Of a stretch of 19,635 nucleotides of DNA, positions 1-7,344 are shown one piece after another. This stretch comes from Candidatus Aquidulcis sp. Its GTDB lineage: Bacteria; Chloroflexota; Anaerolineae; Anaerolineales; E44-bin32. Made by a program: the position numbers and the translations under genes. The DNA lies in the NCBI GenBank assembly GCA_020723365.1, contig DYJB01000036.1, forward strand, positions 1 to 19,635. Direction: 5' to 3'. The notes beneath the pieces were generated by a model, which saw only the letters and a list, made by a program, of their open reading frames with translations, made no database searches and was not told the DNA's origin. Position 1 is the first letter of the stretch. Every line of letters begins with the position of its first letter.

Positions 1-2
1 CC

Positions 3-2153
3 TCGCGCGGCGCCGTCCTCGAGCCCATCGACCTGCTCGATATCAAGTCGACGCTCATCTCGGCCCGCACGCTGGTGCGCTTCTTCGAACGCACGAGCGG
101 CGTCCCGGCGCTGGCCGCCATCGCTGCCGGGCTTCAGCCTCCACCCGGCGTCGTCGATGCCATCTCGCAGACGATGGATGAGCGCGGCGAGGTGCTCGAC
201 AGCGCCTCGCCGGCCCTGCAGGCGGTCCGCAGCGAGCTGCGCCGCGCCCACGAACGCCTCAACACCAAGCTTCAACGGCTGGTCAGCGACCCCAAGACGG
301 TGCCGATGCTGCAGGAGCCCATTATCACGCAGCGCGATGGGCGCTTCGTCATCCCGCTGCGGGCCGAATTCAAGGGCCGCATCCGGGCCATCGTCCACGA
401 TCAGTCGGCCTCCGGCGCCACGCTGTTCATCGAGCCGCTGACGGTCGTCGACCTGAACAACGAAGTGCGCGAGCTCGAACTGGCGGAGCGCGACGAAGTG
501 CGCCGCATCTTGGCTGCGCTCTCGGCCCTGGTGGGCGACCACCTGGAGGCGATTGCGGCCACGGTCGACGCCCTGGCGCGCCTGGATCTGGCCTTCGCCA
601 AGGCGGCCTATGCCGAAGCGCTGAAGGCGGTCGAGCCCATCCTGAGCTCGCGCCGTCCGGCGCCACCCGGTCATCCGGGCTCGGTGCTGCGACTGAGGCA
701 TGCCCGCCACCCGCTGCTCGAGCCGGGCAGCGTCGTGCCGATCGACCTGGTGCTGGATCCCGAGACCTTCGTGCTGGTCATCACCGGCCCCAACACCGGC
801 GGCAAGACGGTCAGCCTGAAGACCGCCGGCCTGCTGGCGCTGATGGCTCAGTGCGGGCTGCACCTGCCGGTGGAATCGGGCTCGGAGCTGAGCGTCTTCG
901 ACTCCGTGCACGCCGACATTGGCGACGAACAATCGATCGAGCAGTCGCTTTCGACCTTCTCGTCGCACATCACCAACATCATCCGCATCCTCGGCGACGC
1001 CGATGAGGGCTCGCTGGTCGTGCTGGATGAACTGGGAGCGGGAACCGACCCGCAGGAAGGCTCGGCGCTGGCCAGGGCGATCCTGGGGGAGCTGATCGAG
1101 CGGCGCATCACCACGCTGGTGGCGACGCACTACTCCGAGCTCAAGGCCTTCGCGCAGACGACCCCCGGTGTGCGCAACGCCAGCATGGAGTTCAGCCTCG
1201 AGACGCTGCGCCCCACCTACCACCTGACGATTGGCCTGCCCGGACGGTCGAACGCCCTGGCCATCGCCGAGCGACTTGGCCTGAGCCGTGCACTGATCGA
1301 ACGGGCTCAGGCGTTCGTCTCGCCGGAAGACCTGCAGTCGGAGCGCCTGCTGGACGAGATCCACCGCCAGCGCGACCTTGCCCGCCGGGCGCGGCAGGAA
1401 GCCGAGTCGCTGCAGTCTGACCTGCGACAGCAGGAAGCCGGGCTGACGGCTCGCCTAGAGGCGGTGGAGGAGGAGCGGCGGCAGATCCTGGAGGCCGCCC
1501 GCCAGCAGGCCCAGGACGAGCTGGAGAGGCTGCGCGGGGAGATCGATCAGTTGCGGCGCCGGCTGGCGTCGGCGGCGCAGCCGCTGCAGGTGGTGGCGGA
1601 GATTGGCGACGACCTCGACGAGCTGGAAGACCAGGTCGCCGAGCCCGTGGCCCGCGCCGCGCCCCCGCCCGTGCGGGCTCCGCTGCAGTTCCATCTGGGG
1701 CAGCGCGTGCTGCTCCCGGCGCTGCAGACAACCGGCGTGGTCACCGAACTGGGAGGCGAACAGGTCGAAGTGCAGATCGGGCGCCTGCGGGTGCGGGCAC
1801 GAGCGAGCGAGCTGGCGCTCCCTGGCGAGGCCGAAGTGGAGCTGCCCGTTGGGGCGAAGCGATACCCGGGGAGCGAGGCCAGGCAGACCGTTACGCCCGA
1901 GCCTCCACCCTTCGAGCTCGATTTGCGCGGCATGACCGTCGATGAGGCGCTGGAGGAGCTCGAGCGTCGCCTCGACGCCGCCAGCTACGCCGGGCTGCCC
2001 TTCGTGCGCATCATCCACGGCAAGGGAACGGGTCGGCTGCGGCAGGCGATCCGCGAATCGCTGCGCAGCAACGCCTACGCCGCCACCTTCCAGTCGGGCA
2101 GCGAGGCCGAGGGCGGCGACGGCGTGACCGTGGTGCACCTGCGCCAGGGCTGA
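3..2153 (+). CDS. mutS2: Endonuclease MutS2, 5'-truncated by the window edge
   Basis: MutS-family ATPase with a C-terminal Smr nuclease domain. The family acts on branched DNA (anti-recombination) and, in some bacteria, on stalled ribosomes. The frame is open from base 3 and already reads MutS2-like sequence (LEPIDLLDI), so the GTG at 75 is internal. About 716 codons are present and roughly 70 N-terminal residues are missing compared with the usual length near 780. Seen: Walker A GPNTGGKT at 786-809, Walker B LVVLDELGAGTDP around 1014-1052, the conserved ATHYSELK segment after it, then a long charged coiled coil (about 1310-1580). The Smr domain starts at LDLRGM (about 1918) and carries the HGKGTG motif at 2016-2033. 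All key ATPase and Smr motifs are intact. tag follows about 100 bases downstream on the same strand. Confidence 0.96.
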   Translation, partial: SRGAVLEPIDLLDIKSTLISARTLVRFFERTSGVPALAAIAAGLQPPPGVVDAISQTMDERGEVLDSASPALQAVRSELRRAHERLNTKLQRLVSDPKTVPMLQEPIITQRDGRFVIPLRAEFKGRIRAIVHDQSASGATLFIEPLTVVDLNNEVRELELAERDEVRRILAALSALVGDHLEAIAATVDALARLDLAFAKAAYAEALKAVEPILSSRRPAPPGHPGSVLRLRHARHPLLEPGSVVPIDLVLDPETFVLVITGPNTGGKTVSLKTAGLLALMAQCGLHLPVESGSELSVFDSVHADIGDEQSIEQSLSTFSSHITNIIRILGDADEGSLVVLDELGAGTDPQEGSALARAILGELIERRITTLVATHYSELKAFAQTTPGVRNASMEFSLETLRPTYHLTIGLPGRSNALAIAERLGLSRALIERAQAFVSPEDLQSERLLDEIHRQRDLARRARQEAESLQSDLRQQEAGLTARLEAVEEERRQILEAARQQAQDELERLRGEIDQLRRRLASAAQPLQVVAEIGDDLDELEDQVAEPVARAAPPPVRAPLQFHLGQRVLLPALQTTGVVTELGGEQVEVQIGRLRVRARASELALPGEAEVELPVGAKRYPGSEARQTVTPEPPPFELDLRGMTVDEALEELERRLDAASYAGLPFVRIIHGKGTGRLRQAIRESLRSNAYAATFQSGSEAEGGDGVTVVHLRQG

Positions 2154-2253
2154 CAGGCTCGCTGGCCGTTTCGATCCTCAAGCTCAACGCCGCTCCATCC
2201 CGGCCCGGAGGCAGCGGCGGTTCGGCCCGTGCGAGGGAACACGACTGAAGCGC

Positions 2254-2838
2254 ATGCCAGCCACGACCATCAAGCGCTGCTTCGGCACCGGCGACCCCGT
2301 GATGGAGTCCTACCACGACCTCGAGTGGGGCGTCCCGGTCCACGACAGCCGCGCCCTGTTCGAGAAGCTGCTGCTCGACTCGTTTCAGGCCGGGCTCTCC
2401 TGGCGCACGATCCTGCACAAGCGGGAGAATTTCCGGCGCGCCTTCCACGGCTTCGACCCCGAGCGCCTGGCGCGCTACACGGCCCGCGACCGCGCCCGGC
2501 TGATGGCGGACGCCGGCATCGTGCGCAACCGGCTCAAGATCGAGGCGGCGATCGGGAACGCCCAGGCCTTCCAGAGGCTCGAGGACGAACTGGGTTCGTT
2601 CGCCGACTACCTGTGGAGGTTCACGGACGGGCACAAGCTGCGCCGGCGCGCCCGGCGCACCTGGGCGCAGGTGCCGACGCGCTCGCCGGAATCGGACGCC
2701 ATGGCCAAGGACCTGCAGGCGCGCGGCTTCCGCTTCGTCGGCACAACCATCTGCTACGCCTTCATGCAGGCCGTCGGCATGGTCGACGATCACCTGGTGG
2801 GCTGCTTCCGCTACCAGCCGCAGCGGAAGGCCGGCTGA
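2254..2838 (+). CDS. tag: DNA-3-methyladenine glycosylase I
   Basis: Removes 3-methyladenine from alkylated DNA as the first step of base excision repair; cytoplasmic. 194 residues, close to the usual length of about 187. Diagnostic motifs are present: YHDLEWGVPVHD (20-31), QAGLSW (45-50), KRENFRRAFHGFDP, and GTTICYAFMQA near the C-terminus. The four zinc ligands of the family can be matched to C9, H21, H180 and C184. The acidic residue equivalent to E. coli Glu38, which contacts the base, is Asp42 here (LLLDSFQAGLSW), a conservative change that I believe occurs in other family members. The start is ATG 2254 with a weak purine-rich stretch (GCGAGGGAA) upstream. The next gene starts one base after this stop, so the two are probably translationally coupled. 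Confidence 0.95.
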   Translation: MPATTIKRCFGTGDPVMESYHDLEWGVPVHDSRALFEKLLLDSFQAGLSWRTILHKRENFRRAFHGFDPERLARYTARDRARLMADAGIVRNRLKIEAAIGNAQAFQRLEDELGSFADYLWRFTDGHKLRRRARRTWAQVPTRSPESDAMAKDLQARGFRFVGTTICYAFMQAVGMVDDHLVGCFRYQPQRKAG

Positions 2839-2839
2839 G

Positions 2840-3436
2840 TTGCTGGCCGAGACCTTCTACCTTCGCTATGGTGCGCTGCTCGATCGACAGCCGGTCGAGC
2901 GGCACGCCGGCCTGCTGGCCCTGCACGCCGAGACGCTGGCCGAGTACACCGCCTGGGTGCGGGCCATCACGCCCGCTGCGGCCGCCTCCCCGAGCAGCGA
3001 TGGACGGCCTATATCCCTGGTCGTCGGGCACATCGCCGCCTGGGACCGCTTCCTGATCCAGGCCTGCGGGGAGATACTCAGCGGCGTGGCGTGGCCGTCC
3101 TTCATGAACCTGCAAGGCTATCTGGATGAGGACGCGCGGCGGCGGGACTTCGAGTCGATCGACGCCTTCAACGCGCACTGCGCCGGCCTGCAGCGCGGCC
3201 TTGCCTGGGACAGCCTGCAAACCGCTGCCCTCGACCTCGCCTGCGCCTCCGCCGCTCTCTTCGCTGCTCCCTGCCTGCTGACCGCTGAGCGGTTGGAGCG
3301 CACCCGGCTGACAACGTGGGGACTGCACGGCGATCGGCGCGTGAGCGCCCCGGTTGGGTGGGAGATCTGGATGATCCTTATGGAGCACGAGTCGGTCGAG
3401 CATGCCGCCGATCTGGCGCGGGCGGCTGCCGGCTGA
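2840..3436 (+). CDS. DinB-like four-helix-bundle protein, function unknown
   Basis: 198 residues resembling the DinB/DfsB superfamily (putative metal-binding four-helix bundles that include thiol-transferase and maleylpyruvate-isomerase-like enzymes). Seen: an N-terminal helix, VGHIAAWDRFL at 62-72 giving candidate metal ligand H64, and MEHESVEHAADL at 181-192 giving H183 and H188, which fits the pattern of a ligand in helix 2 and two in the last helix. Several aromatic and cysteine residues lie between. The start is a TTG at 2840 directly after the tag stop; GGAAGG at 2825-2830, inside the tag end, is a well-placed ribosome binding site. No better ATG or GTG start is available nearby. The name DinB does not prove a role in DNA damage. 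The substrate is unknown, and the family call rests on pattern only. Confidence 0.75.
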   Translation: MLAETFYLRYGALLDRQPVERHAGLLALHAETLAEYTAWVRAITPAAAASPSSDGRPISLVVGHIAAWDRFLIQACGEILSGVAWPSFMNLQGYLDEDARRRDFESIDAFNAHCAGLQRGLAWDSLQTAALDLACASAALFAAPCLLTAERLERTRLTTWGLHGDRRVSAPVGWEIWMILMEHESVEHAADLARAAAG

Positions 3437-3467
3437 CCTGCGCCTAGCCTTCCGTCGGGAGTCGCCC

Positions 3468-4019
3468 ATGTTGTGGAGCCTTTTCTGGATCTTCACCCGC
3501 GTGGCACTGTTCTCGTGGGGCGGGGGGCCGGCCAGCCTGGCCCTGATGCAGCGGGAGACCACCGCCGCCGGATGGGTTTCGCCGGCCGAATTCGCCGATG
3601 CCGTCGCCATTGGCAACGCCCTGCCCGGTCCGATCGCTCCGCAGGTTTCCGCGTATATCGGATACAAGCTGGCCGGCGGCTGGGGCGCTGTCGCTGCCGT
3701 CAGCGGAACGGTGCTGCCGACGACGCTGCTCATGCTCGGCATGGTCGTCTACTTCTTTGGCATCAAGGACAGCCCGTCGATCCAGGCCATGCTGCGCGCC
3801 ATCCGCCCGGTCGTCATCGGCCTGCTGCTGTGGACGGCCTACGACATGGCCCGCGTCGTCTTCGCCGCCGAGAAGCTGGGGTGGAAGCAGGCTCTCGCCG
3901 CCGGATGGGACAAGCTGCTCTTCGCCGGCGGGGCGCTGGCCCTGCTCACCTTCACCCGCATCAACCCGGCGCTCGTGATCCTGGCCGCCGGCGCGCTCGG
4001 CTTCATCCTATATCGCTGA
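3468..4019 (+). CDS. Single-domain ChrA-type (CHR family) membrane transporter
   Basis: Predicted inner-membrane transporter of 183 residues, the size of the short-chain (one-domain) CHR family whose known members export chromate. Seen: an N-terminal helix running into the FSWGGGPASLALMQRE stretch (equivalent to the glycine-rich ChrA motif), GWVSPAEFADAVAIGNALPGP (the conserved NALPGP segment), then four or more hydrophobic helices. The frame is open further upstream (from 3402), but ATG 3468 has CGGGAG at 3456-3461 and begins with the family's usual MLWSLFWIFTRV helix, so I chose it. Short-chain ChrA proteins usually work as an adjacent pair of genes; no second copy is seen here. The actual substrate is not shown by sequence. 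It ends at a hairpin (4020-4055). Confidence 0.85.
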   Translation: MLWSLFWIFTRVALFSWGGGPASLALMQRETTAAGWVSPAEFADAVAIGNALPGPIAPQVSAYIGYKLAGGWGAVAAVSGTVLPTTLLMLGMVVYFFGIKDSPSIQAMLRAIRPVVIGLLLWTAYDMARVVFAAEKLGWKQALAAGWDKLLFAGGALALLTFTRINPALVILAAGALGFILYR

Positions 4020-4055
4020 ACCTCCCGCCTGGGACGAATGCCCCCGGCGGGAGGT
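4020..4055 (+). terminator. Hairpin directly after the ChrA-type gene
   Basis: A perfect 10-bp inverted repeat, ACCTCCCGCC (4020-4029) and GGCGGGAGGT (4046-4055), begins at the base after the ChrA stop codon. No T-tract follows on the plus strand, so it is at best a non-canonical terminator or an mRNA 3'-end stabiliser. It lies in the short gap between two convergent genes. Confidence 0.4.
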
Positions 4056-4087
4056 GCTCAGGTCAAACCTCGAGCCTTGCCCCCTCG

Positions 4088-4113
4088 CCCCTGCGGCGCG
4101 GCAGCCGCAGGGG
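4088..4113. repeat. 10-bp GC hairpin in a convergent gap
   Basis: CCCCTGCGGC (4088-4097) and GCCGCAGGGG (4104-4113) form a perfect stem with a 6-base loop. It sits between the ends of the ChrA-type gene (+) and the heptad-repeat gene (-), and could end transcription from either side. There is no T-tract on either strand, so the role is inferred from position only. Confidence 0.35.
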
Positions 4114-4174
4114 TCTCCGGGGACGGCCGTTCGCTTCGCAGCGCGCGGCCTCCGGTGATCTTGTTCCCGGCAAC

Positions 4175-4657
4175 TCAGTGCTGCCGATCCCAGCGGTTCT
4201 CGATGCGGTCGCGGGCGCTCTCGCGGCGGTCCCAGCGGTTCTCGGCCCGATCGCGCACGTCCTCGCGCCGGTCGAACAGGTCTTCCAGGTCGACCTCTTC
4301 GTCGTGGCGGTCCTCGTAGCGGTCGAGGCGGTTCTCCCAGCGATCGCGGTGGTTCTCGGTCCGATCCCAACGGTTCTCAAGCCGGTCGGCGATGTCTTCC
4401 AGTTCATCCCAGGCGCCGGGGTGGGCTGCCAGGTAGTCGTGGATCCGCGTTCGCCAGTCCGCCGGCAGGTTGTAGAGGTCGGCCAGCTCGTCCTGATGCT
4501 CGATCAGGCAGGCCTCGAAGGCGGCGGCGTCACCGGCGGCCTGCGCCAGGCAGGTGCTGAGGGGACCTTCGCCCTGGGCCAGGGCAGGGGTGGGAACCAG
4601 CATCACGATCGGAAACAGGACTGCCAGAACGGATCGGGTGATGTCAATCGTCTTCAT
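4175..4657 (-). CDS. Secreted protein made of ENRWDR-type heptad repeats
   Basis: 160 residues, function not recognised. The N-terminus is a classical Sec signal peptide: basic start, hydrophobic core, VPTPALA then Gln28, with cleavage expected after Ala27. The mature part has two cysteines (C36, C50) in a short helical region that could form a disulfide. Residues 93-158 are nine seven-residue units of the form xENRWDR, in order LENRWDR, TENHRDR, WENRLDR, YEDRHDE, (EVD inserted), LEDLFDR, REDVRDR, AENRWDR, RESARDR, IENRWDR. The result is an acid/base-alternating helix with regularly spaced Trp/Leu/Phe. The start ATG at 4657 has a strong AAAGGAG site about seven bases upstream. It lies downstream of the S9 peptidase gene on the same strand, with 93 bases between them. 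The protein is probably extracytoplasmic; a structural, metal-binding or adhesive role would be a guess. Confidence 0.8.
   Translation of the reverse strand: MKTIDITRSVLAVLFPIVMLVPTPALAQGEGPLSTCLAQAAGDAAAFEACLIEHQDELADLYNLPADWRTRIHDYLAAHPGAWDELEDIADRLENRWDRTENHRDRWENRLDRYEDRHDEEVDLEDLFDRREDVRDRAENRWDRRESARDRIENRWDRQH
4184..4381 (-). repeat. 21-base degenerate tandem repeat (coding)
   Basis: This stretch encodes nine consecutive heptads of the consensus xENRxDR, with one 9-base (EVD) insertion between the fourth and fifth units. On the plus strand it shows as recurring CGGTTCTC and CGGTCC words at 21-base spacing. The copies are diverged at the DNA level, so this is an old, selected repeat rather than a fresh expansion. 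Confidence 0.75.
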
Positions 4658-4750
4658 GCGGCACGCTCCTTTCCACCACCAGGATGCGGCCGGGGCGTCA
4701 GGCGGCTGCTGGCTGAATGTAAACAGGCTGCAAAACGTGTGGGGATGGCC

Positions 4751-6859
4751 TCAGAGCGGCTCGGTGCGGGCGCCAAGGCTTTCGATCAGGAAGGCATACA
4801 CCTGGGCGTCCTCGCGCAGGCTGTCGAATCGGCCCGAGGCGCCGGAATGGCCGGAGGCCAGGTTGGTCACCAGCAGGATGCGGCTGCTGCCCGTGTTCGC
4901 CGCCCGCAGGCGCACCGCCCACTTGGCGACGTCCCAGTAGGGCACCTGCAGATCGTTGAGCGCCGCACGGGCGAGCACGTGCGGGTAGGCCTGCGGCCGG
5001 ATGTTGTCGTACGGCGAATACGACAGCATGTAGTCAAAGGCCTGCGGGTCGTCCGGGTGGCCCCACTCCTCGTACTCGTTGGCCACCAGCGGCAGGTCGG
5101 GCATCAGCGCCGTCGTGATGACGTTGGTGAAGGGCATGTGGGCAGCGACGGCGCCGAAGAGATCCGGGCGCATGTTCACGGCGGCCGAGATCAGCACGCC
5201 GCCGGTGCTCCCGCCCTGAATGGCCAGGCGCGGCGGCGAGGTATAGCCGAGCCGGATCAACTCCTCGGCGCAGGCGATGAAGTCGGTGAACGAGTTGCGC
5301 TTATTCAGCAGACGGCCCTGGTCGTACCAGCGGCGGCCGAGGGCGTGGCGGCCGCGCACGTTGGCGATGGCGAATACGAAACCGCGATCGAGCAGCGACA
5401 GCAGGCGCTCGTTGAAGCCCGCCTCGACGCAGCGCCCGTAGGCGCCGTAGCCCTCGAGCAGCAGGGGATGGCTGCCATCGAGCGCCAGCTCGCGCCGGTG
5501 GACCAGGGCCATCGGCACGCGGGCGCCATCGGACGCCGGCGCCTCGAGCCGGCGGACGACGTAGCGTCCCGGATCGAAGCCGCCCGGGACGGCCTGTCGC
5601 TTGCGGACGTGCCACTCGCCGCTGGCCACATCCACGTCGACGGTCGATTCGGGGGTGGCGAAGGAGCTGTAGTGGAAGCGCAGGAAGGGCGAGTCGAACT
5701 CGGGATTGACGTTCTCGCGGAAGGTGTCCGTGCGGAAGGTGTAGACCGGGTCGGGGAAGGACACGTAGCGCACGTTGGACACACCGTCGGGATCCGAGAG
5801 GCGGATGTGGCGAAGGCCCTCGCCGCGCTCGTACACCACCAGGTGATCACGGAAGGCGCTGATGTCGTCGATCAGGCGATCCTCGCGGTTGGGGATCAGC
5901 TCGCGCCACCGGGCGCGCCCCGGCGACGCCGTCGGCGCCTCCACCAGCCGGAAGTTGGGCGCCTGATCGTTGGTGTAGATCAGGAAGCGATCGGCATGCT
6001 GGTCGGCGTAGTACTCGACCCCCCGCCGGCGCGGCTCGAGCACCTGGAAGGCGCCCAGGGGATCGTCCGCCCTCAGGTAGCGCATCTCGCTGTAGCTATC
6101 GCCGGCCAGCGTCAGCAGCAGATACTCGCCGCTGCGGGCGCGGGTGACAAAGGCGTAGACGTCGTCATCCGGTTCGTGGTGCACGTCGACCGCCTGGCGC
6201 GGATGGTCGCCGACGACGTGACGGCATACCTTGTGCGGCCGGTGCGAGTCGTTGAAGCGGGTGTAGAAGAGAGTGCGGCTGTCGCTGGCCCAGGCGGCTG
6301 TGCGGGCAATGCCCTCGATGCGGTCGGTGACCACCTGGCCCGTGACCAGGTCCTTCACGTACAGGTCCCACACCCAGGCGCCGGTGGTGTCCACACCGTA
6401 GGCCAGGTAGCGGTGGTCGGGGGAGGGAGAGAAGACGCCGACGAAGGTGTAGGCGCGTCCCTGCGCCAGTTCGTTCTCGTCGAGCAGGATCTGCTCCGGC
6501 GCATCGGGAGAGCCGCGTTTGCGGCAGAAGAGGCGGTACTGCTGCCCGGCGCGGTAGCGGATGTAGTACAGATAGTCGCCGCGCTTCTGAAGCGCGCTGC
6601 AATCCTCGTCGGCGATGCGGGAGCGCATCTCGCGCACCAGCTGCTCCTGCAGGCCCTCCGTCGGGCGCAGGACGGCGCGGGCGTACTCGTTCTCGGCCTT
6701 CAGGTAGGCAAGCACCTCGGGATCTTCGACGTCCTGCAGCCAGGCGTACGGATCGGTGAGCGTCCGTCCCAGGTGCAGGCGGGTGTGTGGCACGACCCTG
6801 GCGGTGGGCGGGTGGGAAGCCGCGGCGTCCGAGCCGCGCACGTCAGATGGGCCGGGCAT
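4751..6859 (-). CDS. S9A family peptidase, oligopeptidase B type (protease II)
   Basis: Serine oligopeptidase that cleaves short peptides, predicted after Lys/Arg; cytoplasmic, as no signal peptide is seen. 702 residues, close to the usual length near 690-720. An N-terminal beta-propeller half (DPYAWLQD motif early) is followed by an alpha/beta-hydrolase half. Catalytic triad: Ser551 in GGSTGG, Asp636 in ALNDLQV, His671 in ASGHSGASGR. Glu595 and Glu597 (NEYEEWG) lie 44 and 46 residues after the serine, the same spacing as the two glutamates that set P1-basic specificity in oligopeptidase B. Unusual: the normally conserved RGGGE/RGGQE segment reads VRGRHALG, and the serine motif has Thr instead of the common Ala or Asn. 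The start is uncertain: ATG 6859 and GTG 6868 are both possible and neither has a good ribosome binding site. Confidence 0.93.
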   Translation of the reverse strand: MPGPSDVRGSDAAASHPPTARVVPHTRLHLGRTLTDPYAWLQDVEDPEVLAYLKAENEYARAVLRPTEGLQEQLVREMRSRIADEDCSALQKRGDYLYYIRYRAGQQYRLFCRKRGSPDAPEQILLDENELAQGRAYTFVGVFSPSPDHRYLAYGVDTTGAWVWDLYVKDLVTGQVVTDRIEGIARTAAWASDSRTLFYTRFNDSHRPHKVCRHVVGDHPRQAVDVHHEPDDDVYAFVTRARSGEYLLLTLAGDSYSEMRYLRADDPLGAFQVLEPRRRGVEYYADQHADRFLIYTNDQAPNFRLVEAPTASPGRARWRELIPNREDRLIDDISAFRDHLVVYERGEGLRHIRLSDPDGVSNVRYVSFPDPVYTFRTDTFRENVNPEFDSPFLRFHYSSFATPESTVDVDVASGEWHVRKRQAVPGGFDPGRYVVRRLEAPASDGARVPMALVHRRELALDGSHPLLLEGYGAYGRCVEAGFNERLLSLLDRGFVFAIANVRGRHALGRRWYDQGRLLNKRNSFTDFIACAEELIRLGYTSPPRLAIQGGSTGGVLISAAVNMRPDLFGAVAAHMPFTNVITTALMPDLPLVANEYEEWGHPDDPQAFDYMLSYSPYDNIRPQAYPHVLARAALNDLQVPYWDVAKWAVRLRAANTGSSRILLVTNLASGHSGASGRFDSLREDAQVYAFLIESLGARTEPL

Positions 6860-7245
6860 GCACTGCACCGAGCAGGAGACCGCAGGCCAGGGCGCTGGCG
6901 CAGCGAGGGTGGAGCCGCCTCGTGCCGGCGGTTTCGGTCGGACTCGGCACGGGGTGGGAGGGGCGAGGGGACCGGCTCATGCGCATCCGAGGCTGCAATC
7001 CTACCAAACCTTTCGAAAGGGTGGGTATTCGCTTGCAGCGCCACTTCCAAACCCGTCGCCGTCCGCGAATCGCCGTGGCTGCGGCACGCGTGGCCGCCTG
7101 CTCCCGCGTCCAGGATGCCGCCGGGATCCATCCGTCCTGCGCCGCGGCCACGGCCGATGGCCAGACGACAGGGCCGGCCAGCGTTGTGGACGGTGGGCTT
7201 TCCTCCGGGGCATCGCTTGGGCGCCGTAGAAACGCCGTCCGCGGG
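6860..7245. other. Non-coding gap upstream of the S9 peptidase gene
   Basis: About 390 bases without a convincing gene on either strand. Open frames here are short and lack family resemblance. The only structure I see is a 12-bp perfect palindrome, CCTTTCGAAAGG, at 7009-7020, about 150 bases upstream of the peptidase start, with a TAGGAT word just downstream of it on the minus strand that could be part of a promoter. The gap ends at the terminator of the LysM gene. Confidence 0.5.
7009..7020. promoter_or_regulatory. 12-bp palindrome, possible operator
   Basis: CCTTTCGAAAGG is a perfect inverted repeat in the leader of the S9 peptidase gene. Its AT-rich context (CTACCAAA before it) differs from the surrounding GC-rich DNA. 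No regulator in the window is known to bind it, and a single short palindrome can arise by chance. Confidence 0.25.
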
Positions 7246-7277
7246 AAAGAAACCGCCCCCGCAGCGCGCGGGGGCGG
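7246..7277 (-). terminator. Rho-independent terminator of the lysine-rich LysM gene
   Basis: Perfect 10-bp GC stem, CCGCCCCCGC (7253-7262) and GCGGGGGCGG (7268-7277), with a 5-base loop. Read on the minus strand it is followed at once by TTTCTTT (7246-7252). It lies 67 bases beyond the stop of the LysM gene, on the same strand. This is the most canonical terminator in the window. Confidence 0.8.
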
Positions 7278-7344
7278 AGGGTCGCATGCGACCATCGGTC
7301 AGCCGCCTGGAGCGGCCAGTCTAAGGCCGGATGAAGCGCCGGCG

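Noticed and set aside
3473..7324. Plus-strand open frame of 1283 codons
   Set aside because: It runs antisense to the heptad-repeat and S9 peptidase genes, which have clear motifs; the translation is low-complexity Val/Gly/Arg with no domain. It is a product of high GC and biased third positions.
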